From an uncultured Rickettsiales bacterium (GTDB taxonomy: Bacteria > Pseudomonadota > Alphaproteobacteria > Rickettsiales > UBA1997), in contig CAPZCD010000017.1 of NCBI GenBank assembly GCA_948744995.1, positions 12,232 through 18,145 of the forward strand: DNA of 5,914 nt, given 5' to 3'. The position numbers and the translations under genes are program-made. This document shows, piece after piece, positions 1 through 5,914 of this stretch (position 1 is the stretch's first letter; each line of letters starts with the position of its first letter). The notes below the pieces were generated by a model that worked only from the letters and a program-made list of their open reading frames with translations, made no database searches and was not told where the DNA came from.

Positions 1-2834
1 GTTTTTTTATCTAACTCAAGAGCTTTAGTATTTTTAGGAGTATTGGCATTGAAGGCTTTTACCAGATCTTGTTTTTGATCCAGATTTTGTTTTTTATATA
101 AAGAGATTTCCATCTGTAATTTAATTATCTCTTTTAATTTCTTTTCCAATTCTGCATCAAATGTTACTCCATTTTCCGCTAACTGTTTTAGTTGATTATA
201 AAAACCTTTATAATAATAATTATTAATAGAATTAACAGAAGATAACTTATTCTTAAATACCAATTTTTTAAAATCTATTTTTAGAGAATTGTTTGAATTT
301 CCTATGTAATTTAGAAGTTCCTGTTTTTTTTGCGTAAATTCCAATTCTTTAGTATCTTTCTCTTTTTTATTTTTAGGGACACTTGGACTATTGATTTTAG
401 GAACTTTTTTGTACAATATTTCATATAACCCTTTATAATCATCTTTATCAACATATTTTCCCTGATAATCAATATTAGTTAATATAGTATATTTACATTG
501 ACATCCGATATAAAATATTGTTCCCCCAGAGTCATCAAGATATCCGCTTTTTTTGATTACATTTCTCTCTAACTCATCATGTGCAGTCACTAATTGTTCT
601 TTCGTATCCAATTCACCAATAAATTCAACCAAACGTTCTGTGTAGATTCTCACATTATCAAAACATTGTTTCATTTTTTCCTTGGCTTCATCATCAAATT
701 TACCCCCACCTCCAGATTCAACTGTATTACTCCCTTCTTTTATAAGAAAATTATCCTCATCTAATTCTACTTTTTTATTGCCAATCGGAACCGTATCATT
801 ATAAGCCTTAATTACATCTTTTGCTAAAGCTATTTTATTTCTATTTAATTCTTCTTCATATGCGATATCTTGATTAATAGCTTTTATAGCTGAGTTACAC
901 TCTTTATAACTTTTTATTTTGGTGACTAAATCTTCTAATCCTATTGTTTTAGGCAGACCATTAACCATCTTTTTAAGGTTATCTTGATAATCCTTTAAAT
1001 TATTACTACTGGTAACAAGCTTTTTTAATTCAGCTATTTTTGCATCTAAACCATTAATCCCATCTAATTGTTTTTTTATTTCTTCTCCTAAAGATTTTTG
1101 CCTATCTTCAAATTCTTCTTTTTTTTGCTTAAGCCAATTGATTTTTTCTTTATAGTTCTTTCGTTTTTTAAAATCCTCTATTTTTCTAAAAGAAGAATAT
1201 TCTAAAACATTTCCGACATTAAAACCTAATTCAGAAAATTGTCTTTTGAAATCACTAGTTTCTGCTTCATTAATGTTTTTTAAATAATTTTCTGATGTTT
1301 TACCATTTAAAACTTTATTTAATTTATTTCTATCTCTTGATAAAGTATCTAAAATTCCTTGAAATTCGCCTCCGGCTTTTTGTATTTCGGTCGCTAGGTT
1401 CTTACTGTCCAATATTTTTTTTGATATATCTTTATATTTGTTTGCATTATCAGCATCATTTAAAGCGCCATTTATTTTACCTTCATAACTGCTAATTTCA
1501 TTTCGTGCTAATCCTCTAAGTTTTTCAGCTAATTTTTCATCTAAGATTTTGCATGGATTTCCTTTAAATTCTTCCTTTCCAGTAAAATTAAAACCGTCAT
1601 TTTTTTGATCTCTTGAAAATTGCCTATCATAAGAATATATTCCTGTAAGATCATTAAACTCCTTGGCCATTTTATCAGCTGTTTTTCTAATTGCTGCAAT
1701 AGGCGGATACTCATTACTATCATTTCCTTCTATAATTTGTTTAATATCTAGATTTTCTATAATTTTATTATTATTTAGATTTTTACAAACACTAATAACC
1801 TTATCAATATCTTTGCATGCAGTAAAAGCATTTTGAAAAGAATTTTTGAGATTTTCTATAACTTTTACCTTTGCTGCTTCTAATATTTCAAGTCGATTTT
1901 CTCGAAAATTTTTTTTCTCTTTTTTTATAAGTAAATCTAAACTATTATTATTTTTTTCAATATTCTCAGCTACTTTTGCAAAATAATCATCAATTTCTTT
2001 TTGTTTTTTTTCATAAGAAACAATTAGTTCTTCCATAACTTTAACAAGTTCTTCCACTTTGTTAGCTTCTTCACTATTATCACCAGTGATCCTATCTATA
2101 CCGACACCATATAACACACCTTTCGTTATAGTATCTTTTATATATTTATCACAATTATCACCAATCTGATTATTAAAAGTTTCAGAAATGATATCTCTAA
2201 TATCTTTAGGAATAAATCCACTAAAAGTCTCTTGAAACTCAGAAAATTGACTTTGTTTAGAATATAAAGAAAGGTTAACTTTTTGTCCTGTATCAAGTTT
2301 ACAATTTTGAAATTTTATTTCTGTATAGCCATCTGAGCCTTCTATACTAATCTCTTTTAGTTTATTATTATCTACTCCGAGACATCCCAAAGCATACATT
2401 TTTTTGTTATAATTTCTCACAGTATTATTAATATAAAAAGCGTGTCTAATAACCTTAATTTCATTATTATACGACCCTTTAGAGATTTCATTTAACTTAA
2501 GTGCATTTACATTATATTTTTTTCTTATTTCATCTGCTTTTCCAGCATTTAATCCACCTACATAAAAATATAAAATGTTTATAACATCACTTGGATTTTC
2601 TACTTTTGATATATAGGTAATACAATCTTGAAAATTTTCTATTTTTTTATTAAAAAAATATTCGTCATAGTTTCTACTTTTCTTAAGAAATATTCCCTTA
2701 AAATGTTTTACAGCATCCATAACTGGAATCTTCTTGTCTTTTTCTTTTTGAACTACTGCAGAAGGCACCCCTTGGTTTGTTGTTTGTGCTTGTTTTTGTG
2801 TTGACCCAATTCTTTTATTTAAACTATCACTCAT
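1..2834 (-). CDS. Very large Lys/Asn/Glu-rich predicted coiled-coil protein of unknown function, 3' end beyond the window
   Basis: I do not recognise this protein. Every codon from the ATG at 2834 to the left edge was read: 944 residues, no stop, so the gene is partial only because the window ends. The start is secure, because an in-frame TAG lies 11 codons upstream (2868-2870) and AAAGGGA sits five bases before the ATG. The first 30 or so residues are polar (Gln/Thr/Ser) with no signal peptide, and I saw no membrane segment anywhere, so it is probably soluble. Residues 40-250 look globular. Heptad-like charged stretches at 255-329 and 548-606 look like coiled coils, and another Lys/Glu-rich stretch covers roughly 840-925. 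A Gly4 linker lies at 708-711 and a CQC pair at 778-780. Residues 671-694 are repeated at 921-944. Its coding is even more Lys/Asn-rich than ligA. A structural protein or a secreted effector of a host-associated bacterium are both possible; the C-terminus, where a secretion signal might lie, is not visible. Confidence 0.85.
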   Translation of the reverse strand, partial: MSDSLNKRIGSTQKQAQTTNQGVPSAVVQKEKDKKIPVMDAVKHFKGIFLKKSRNYDEYFFNKKIENFQDCITYISKVENPSDVINILYFYVGGLNAGKADEIRKKYNVNALKLNEISKGSYNNEIKVIRHAFYINNTVRNYNKKMYALGCLGVDNNKLKEISIEGSDGYTEIKFQNCKLDTGQKVNLSLYSKQSQFSEFQETFSGFIPKDIRDIISETFNNQIGDNCDKYIKDTITKGVLYGVGIDRITGDNSEEANKVEELVKVMEELIVSYEKKQKEIDDYFAKVAENIEKNNNSLDLLIKKEKKNFRENRLEILEAAKVKVIENLKNSFQNAFTACKDIDKVISVCKNLNNNKIIENLDIKQIIEGNDSNEYPPIAAIRKTADKMAKEFNDLTGIYSYDRQFSRDQKNDGFNFTGKEEFKGNPCKILDEKLAEKLRGLARNEISSYEGKINGALNDADNANKYKDISKKILDSKNLATEIQKAGGEFQGILDTLSRDRNKLNKVLNGKTSENYLKNINEAETSDFKRQFSELGFNVGNVLEYSSFRKIEDFKKRKNYKEKINWLKQKKEEFEDRQKSLGEEIKKQLDGINGLDAKIAELKKLVTSSNNLKDYQDNLKKMVNGLPKTIGLEDLVTKIKSYKECNSAIKAINQDIAYEEELNRNKIALAKDVIKAYNDTVPIGNKKVELDEDNFLIKEGSNTVESGGGGKFDDEAKEKMKQCFDNVRIYTERLVEFIGELDTKEQLVTAHDELERNVIKKSGYLDDSGGTIFYIGCQCKYTILTNIDYQGKYVDKDDYKGLYEILYKKVPKINSPSVPKNKKEKDTKELEFTQKKQELLNYIGNSNNSLKIDFKKLVFKNKLSSVNSINNYYYKGFYNQLKQLAENGVTFDAELEKKLKEIIKLQMEISLYKKQNLDQKQDLVKAFNANTPKNTKALELDKK
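3..74 (-). repeat. Internal protein repeat, copy 2 (residues 921-944 of the large protein)
   Basis: This stretch encodes KQDLVKAFNANTP and then a segment ending in ALELDKK, aligned to copy 1 at 753-824. It is cut by the left edge of the window, so whether the similarity continues cannot be seen. It follows a Lys/Glu-rich helical segment, as copy 1 does. Confidence 0.55.
753..824 (-). repeat. Internal protein repeat, copy 1 (residues 671-694 of the large protein)
   Basis: This stretch encodes AKDVIKAYNDTVP followed by a Lys/Val-Glu-Leu-Asp ending. It aligns without gaps to residues 921-944 of the same protein. Shared residues are D673, K676, A677, N679, P683, K687, E690, L691 and D692, and V/L, I/V and Y/F pairs are conservative. 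The two copies are exactly 250 residues apart, which suggests a long repeat unit or a duplicated domain boundary. The DNA similarity is weak, so the duplication would be old. Confidence 0.55.
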
Positions 2835-2839
2835 CTCTT

Positions 2840-2844
2840 CCCTT
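2840..2844 (-). promoter_or_regulatory. Ribosome binding site of the large gene
   Basis: On the minus strand AAGGG, within AAAGGGAAGAG, lies five bases before the ATG at 2834. It fixes the start of the large gene, together with the in-frame TAG further upstream. Confidence 0.7.
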
Positions 2845-2884
2845 TCAATTTTTTCAATACCTATATGCTAGAACAAATGAGTAA

Positions 2885-2901
2885 AAAAACAATTAGTTTT
2901 T
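2885..2901 (-). terminator. Weak AT-rich hairpin with a T tract after ligA, possible terminator
   Basis: Read on the minus strand, AAAAAC, a five-base loop TAATT and GTTTTT form a six-pair stem with one G-C pair, and two more T residues follow. It lies about 36 bases past the ligA stop. Most of the T tract is used in the stem, so termination would be weak. In so AT-rich a sequence such a structure can arise by chance. The remainder of the 102-bp gap shows no other clear site; TTGTTT and TAGCAT with a 16-bp spacer are a poor promoter match for the large gene. Confidence 0.22.
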
Positions 2902-2936
2902 AAATTAGTTCCAAAGATATTTTTGCTAGAATACAA

Positions 2937-5252
2937 CTAAATCATCCCAATCCACCCATCCTCATCAACAACAGCAACACCAAGCTCCTGAGCCTTTTTC
3001 AATTTACTACCAGCATCCGAACCAACCACCAAATAATCAAGTTTTGGCGATACAGAACTCAGAACCTTTGCCCCATTTTCTTCCGCTCTAGCCTTTGCTT
3101 CCGCCCTAGTCATAGATCGCAGAGTTCCGGTAAACATAATAGTTTTACCATTTAATTTACTATTAACAGTACTGTTCGCATTTTCTTCATAGTTCATTAC
3201 ATTAATCAGTTCGCTTAGCTGAACTATCATAGCTATATTGCGTTTATCCTCAAAGTAATCAACTATAGCATTAGCTGTTTTTTCTCCTATACCATCTATA
3301 GAACAGAATTTTATATATTCTTCATTAGTTCTACTGTTAAATAGATCTTTTTGGGAAGCTATCTGCATCTTATCCAGTAAATTTTGCAGAGAAATATAAT
3401 TTTTAGCTATTAATTTTGCAGTTATTTCACCTACAAACCTTATACCTAAAGCAAATATAAACCTTTGTAATGATATGTTTCTCGCTTTAGCTATCGCAGC
3501 AAAAAGGTTTTCGGTAGATTTTTTACCAAAACCTTCACTATAGTAAAGGGGCTGGGCTGGGTATGTATCCAGGGTAATCTTATGAGTTGTTGGTAGTATA
3601 TTCTCTATTTGAGAAAATAAGTCACTTTCTCCATTTTGTACCTCATATTTCATTTTTATAATATTTTCCCTTTCCTCCAGTAAAAATATATCAGCAAATG
3701 TTCTGATTCTGTTCTCATTATAAAATTTCTCTATTTGTTTTTCTCCTAAACCATCTATATCAAATGCATTTTTAGACACAAAGTGCTTTAAACCCTCTAT
3801 AACTTGGGCTGAGCAGTTCATTCCACCACTACATCTAACCACTACATCGTCTCCATAAGCTTTAGCGTCACTACCACATATGGGGCATTTTTCAGGAAAA
3901 ATGAATTTTGTACTACTCTTAGGTCTTTTTTTTAAATTTACCGATAAAATCTGTGGGATAACATCCGCCGCTCGTTGAATTATAACCTCATCCCCTACTC
4001 TAATGTCTTTTTTTTCAATCTCATCACGGTTATGTAAAGTTGCATTTGATACTATAACTCCACCTATATTTACTGGTTCCAATCTGGCAACTGGTGTCAT
4101 AGCTCCTGTTCGTCCAACTTGTATATCTATTTTTTCTATGATTGTTATAGCCTGTTCTGCTGGGAATTTATGCGCTAAAGCCCAGCGGGGATGATGTGCT
4201 ACATTGCCTAGCCTCTTCTGCAACAACCAATTGTTGATTTTATAAACAATACCATCTATATCGTAGTCGAGACCATGTCTAATTTCCTTCATCTTATCGT
4301 AGAATGACAGTATTTCGTCCAGATTACTACAAAGCTCTACTTCTTTTGTGGTCGTAAAACCTAGTAAATCTAGTTTTTTTATCAATTCCTCTTGTGTATC
4401 AAAAGTAAAATCTTCAGAAAACTCACCTAAGGTATAGGCAAAATATCTCAGATTTCTGCCAGCTGTTATGGAAGTATCGAGTTGTCTCAAAGAGCCAGCG
4501 GCAGCATTACGAGGATTTGCGAACAATTTTTCGCCATTTTTGGAATTTTTTTCATTTAGAGATAAAAAATCCTGCTTAGACATGTAAACTTCGCCTCTAA
4601 CCTCTAGTATTCTTGGAGGATTAGCTATTTTTAGTTTTTTCGGTAAAGTTTTTATGGTTTTTAGATTTTCAGTCACATCTTCACCAACAAAACCATCGCC
4701 CCTAGTAGCACCTTGTATGAAGATTCCGTTCTCATACCTTGCGGAAAACGACAATCCATCTATCTTGGGTTCACAAAATATCTGAAAATCCTCATTAGTC
4801 CCTAAAAATCTCTTACATCTATCAATAAAATCCGCTATATCTTCCCTGTTGAAGCCATTATTTAGCGAAATCATTGGGATTTTATGTTCTACTTTTGAAA
4901 AAGATTCAAGAACTTTGTAACCGACTAGATCCAATACTCCTGATGAATATTCAGGATACCTTTTTTCAAGCTCCGCTAATTCAATCTTTGCCTTATCATA
5001 TTCGGCATCACTAATCGTAGGTTCATCAAGACCATAATAAGCTTGGTTGGCTTTTAGAATTATATTGGTAAGTTCTTGTATTCTGTCTCTGGTGATTTTT
5101 GCAGCATCATCGCCTATCTTCATATTATTTCTATCTTTGGCAATTTTTGCAGCACCACCACCTGTTTTCGTAGTATTTTCAGCTATTTTTGTACCATCTC
5201 CAACTAAATCTGTACCACCACCTTTATCTATTTTTGTCTTATCCACAACCAT
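2937..5252 (-). CDS. ligA: NAD+-dependent DNA ligase LigA with an extended N-terminus
   Basis: LigA seals 5'-phosphate/3'-OH nicks in duplex DNA, using NAD+ to form a ligase-AMP intermediate, in Okazaki fragment joining and repair. All domains are present. Domain Ia with the NAD+-binding YY and DAEYD motifs covers about 70-105. The adenylation domain has KIDG (lysine 163 is the AMP acceptor), TRGDG at 183-187, NPRNAAAGSLRQ at 246-257, EVRGEVY at 217-223 and DIDGIVYK at 331-338. The OB fold follows, with RTGAMTPVA at 381-389. The zinc finger is Cys 456, 459, 474 and 480, then come helix-hairpin-helix motifs (about 485-680) and a C-terminal BRCT domain (about 697-771). At 771 residues it is about 100 longer than E. 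coli LigA (671, from memory), owing to an N-terminal extension of about 48 residues and longer spacers between the hairpin motifs. The start at 5252 is supported by AAGG five bases upstream and by near-overlap with tdk; Met44 is an alternative. The stop is TAG. Confidence 0.97.
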   Translation of the reverse strand: MVVDKTKIDKGGGTDLVGDGTKIAENTTKTGGGAAKIAKDRNNMKIGDDAAKITRDRIQELTNIILKANQAYYGLDEPTISDAEYDKAKIELAELEKRYPEYSSGVLDLVGYKVLESFSKVEHKIPMISLNNGFNREDIADFIDRCKRFLGTNEDFQIFCEPKIDGLSFSARYENGIFIQGATRGDGFVGEDVTENLKTIKTLPKKLKIANPPRILEVRGEVYMSKQDFLSLNEKNSKNGEKLFANPRNAAAGSLRQLDTSITAGRNLRYFAYTLGEFSEDFTFDTQEELIKKLDLLGFTTTKEVELCSNLDEILSFYDKMKEIRHGLDYDIDGIVYKINNWLLQKRLGNVAHHPRWALAHKFPAEQAITIIEKIDIQVGRTGAMTPVARLEPVNIGGVIVSNATLHNRDEIEKKDIRVGDEVIIQRAADVIPQILSVNLKKRPKSSTKFIFPEKCPICGSDAKAYGDDVVVRCSGGMNCSAQVIEGLKHFVSKNAFDIDGLGEKQIEKFYNENRIRTFADIFLLEERENIIKMKYEVQNGESDLFSQIENILPTTHKITLDTYPAQPLYYSEGFGKKSTENLFAAIAKARNISLQRFIFALGIRFVGEITAKLIAKNYISLQNLLDKMQIASQKDLFNSRTNEEYIKFCSIDGIGEKTANAIVDYFEDKRNIAMIVQLSELINVMNYEENANSTVNSKLNGKTIMFTGTLRSMTRAEAKARAEENGAKVLSSVSPKLDYLVVGSDAGSKLKKAQELGVAVVDEDGWIGMI
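5082..5243 (-). repeat. Degenerate in-frame repeats in the LigA N-terminal extension
   Basis: Residues 4-57 of LigA carry four imperfect units centred on TKI/AKI: DKTKIDKGGG, GDGTKIAENTTK, GGGAAKIAKDR and GDDAAKITRDR. At DNA level they share a CAAAAAT core, and the last two share GCTGCAAAAAT. Successive units are 45, 42 and 48 bases apart, all multiples of three, so the frame is kept. The first three units lie before residue 49, which aligns with residue 1 of E. coli LigA; the last unit runs up to the start of the conserved ligase fold. Confidence 0.7.
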
Positions 5253-5254
5253 GG

Positions 5255-5788
5255 CTACCTTTTTTTAAAACATTTTTCACAAACCGGTATGTACTTCACA
5301 TTTTCACTTTCTATTTCAATGGCTACATCTGCTCCAGATATTTTTTTTGTGTAACTGGCTACACCTCCACATTCATCACATATGGCATTTAGCTTTATAA
5401 CTTCATCAGCTAATTCCTCTGCAACTTTATAGGTGTCCCAAAATTCGCCACTGGCTATGCGATCTAATCCACTCATCAGCACAATTTTATTGTTTTTTTT
5501 CAAACTTAGAATAGTTTTTTCAAAATCATCCCGATCAAAAAATTGTATCTCATCCATAACAATAACTTTAGCTTTTGAATCCAATATTTCTGACAAATTC
5601 TTGATTCTTCTAGCTGGTAGTTTAATGCTGGAATCTCGGGATACAATAAAATCGCCATCCCTGCTATCTATATCTGGTTTGAAACATTCGTAACTTTCAT
5701 TAAGTTGTAAAGTTCTGTTGATTAGATTTAAACTTTTACCTGAAAACATACACCCGGTAAATAATATCACTCTAGACCTATTATCCAT
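5255..5788 (-). CDS. tdk: Thymidine kinase (type II, TK1-like)
   Basis: Thymidine kinase transfers the gamma-phosphate of ATP to thymidine, giving dTMP in the cytoplasmic pyrimidine salvage pathway. The 177-residue protein has the P-loop GCMFSGKS at 12-19 and the FKPDIDSRDG segment at 36-45. The Walker B/catalytic motif VMDEIQFF covers 77-84, with Glu80 as the expected base. The lasso/lid begins GLDR at 107-110. Four structural-zinc cysteines are at 137, 140, 170 and 173. The protein ends four residues after the last cysteine, shorter than E. coli Tdk (about 205, from memory). The nucleoside-pocket motifs differ from the family pattern: IA replaces the DF after GLDR, and IES replaces IGG before the last cysteine pair. 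It lies two bases upstream of ligA and is probably the first gene of that pair. The ATG at 5788 has only a weak AGAGA immediately before it, but no better start is present. Confidence 0.95.
   Translation of the reverse strand: MDNRSRVILFTGCMFSGKSLNLINRTLQLNESYECFKPDIDSRDGDFIVSRDSSIKLPARRIKNLSEILDSKAKVIVMDEIQFFDRDDFEKTILSLKKNNKIVLMSGLDRIASGEFWDTYKVAEELADEVIKLNAICDECGGVASYTKKISGADVAIEIESENVKYIPVCEKCFKKR
5258..5261 (-). promoter_or_regulatory. Ribosome binding site of ligA, inside the end of tdk
   Basis: AAGG on the minus strand overlaps the last Lys and Arg codons of tdk and lies five bases before the ligA ATG at 5252. The tdk stop TAG falls within that spacing, so ribosomes finishing tdk end almost on the ligA start. 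This favours the long ligA start over the internal Met44 and implies translational coupling. Confidence 0.65.
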
Positions 5789-5914
5789 TCTCTAACAGTT
5801 ATTAAAATTAACGTTGCTATTATATAAAATATTTTTTTAAAGGAAATAACTTTTATTGTAGGCTCTGGTCTCCATTTCTTGATATTCACCTAAGCAACTT
5901 TATTTCTATAATAT
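5789..5914. other. Right-edge intergenic stretch, no gene seen
   Basis: Stops break all minus-strand frames entering tdk, and no tRNA or other structured RNA was recognised. The longest minus-strand readable tail (METRAYNKSYFL then a stop) is too short to call, though a small upstream gene end cannot be excluded. On the plus strand, TTCACC at 5885 and TATAAT at 5907 with a 16-bp spacer could be a promoter for a divergent gene beyond the window; this is weak. Confidence 0.4.
5819..5847 (-). promoter_or_regulatory. Possible promoter of tdk-ligA
   Basis: A perfect TATAAT on the minus strand at 5824-5819 lies about 30 bases before the tdk ATG, giving a leader of roughly 24 bases. No good -35 is present; ATTTCC at 5847-5842, with a 17-bp spacer, is the best-placed hexamer and is poor. 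The surroundings are nearly all A and T, so a chance -10 match is quite possible. Confidence 0.35.

Noticed and set aside
1295..1495. Plus-strand open frame of 66 codons, rich in Leu/Tyr/Phe
   Set aside because: It is antisense to the long intact minus-strand frame; its hydrophobic look comes from reading Lys/Asn codons backwards. No ribosome binding site supports it.
1541..1723. Minus-strand open frame of 60 codons
   Set aside because: It lies in another frame inside the large gene, whose own frame is continuous across it.
2891..2910. Direct repeat AATTAGTT, two copies 12 bp apart, in the ligA-large gene gap
   Set aside because: It is only 8 bp long and made of nearly all A/T, so chance is a good explanation; the inverted arrangement needed for an operator is absent.
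4003..4194. Plus-strand open frame of 63 codons
   Set aside because: It is antisense to the conserved adenylation and OB-fold part of ligA.
5082..5243. Rickettsia-type palindromic element inserted in ligA
   Set aside because: The repeats here are direct and in frame; I saw no long palindrome.
5047..5392. Two overlapping plus-strand frames with a hydrophobic, membrane-like composition
   Set aside because: They are antisense to the LigA extension and the tdk 3' end; the periodic look is the mirror of the Gly/Lys repeats.
5433..5693. Plus-strand open frame of 86 codons
   Set aside because: It is antisense to tdk, whose motifs are all on the other strand.
5879..5912. TTGATA and TATAAT on the plus strand as a strong promoter
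   Set aside because: The spacer would be 22 bp, too long for a standard promoter; the alternative TTCACC with a 16-bp spacer is weak.

Overview
This AT-rich window carries three genes, all on the minus strand. Reading in their direction, from the right edge to the left, they are a thymidine kinase (tdk), an NAD+-dependent DNA ligase (ligA), and the first 944 codons of a very large lysine/asparagine/glutamate-rich protein that I do not recognise and that runs off the left edge. No RNA gene, CRISPR array, transposase or insertion sequence was seen.

Organism: the ligase looks alphaproteobacterial. Its helix-hairpin-helix region has HFVSKNAFDIDGLGEKQ, and two spacer segments there are longer than in E. 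coli, as is usual in that class. Very low GC (by eye), poly-Lys/Asn coding and a giant anonymous coiled-coil protein together suggest a reduced, host-associated lineage such as Rickettsiales or Holosporales. This is inference from one informative gene, not a firm placement.

Layout: positions 1-2834 are one uninterrupted minus-strand reading frame, checked codon by codon. A 102-bp gap (2835-2936) follows and holds the ribosome binding site of the large gene and at most a weak AT-rich hairpin. ligA (2937-5252) and tdk (5255-5788) are separated by only 2 bp, and the ligA ribosome binding site lies inside the last codons of tdk, so they form a translationally coupled pair. The last 126 bp (5789-5914) hold a plausible tdk promoter and no convincing gene.

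Function: tdk salvages thymidine to dTMP for DNA synthesis, and LigA seals nicks in replication and repair, so the pair is a small DNA-precursor/DNA-maintenance operon. The large protein has no visible functional link to them. The points most worth a second look are a roughly 48-residue repeat-bearing N-terminal extension on LigA, an A7 run at the tdk-ligA junction that could fuse the two proteins by a -1 slip, altered nucleoside-pocket motifs in Tdk, and a 250-residue-spaced internal repeat in the giant protein. I saw no clear evidence of a new multi-gene system.
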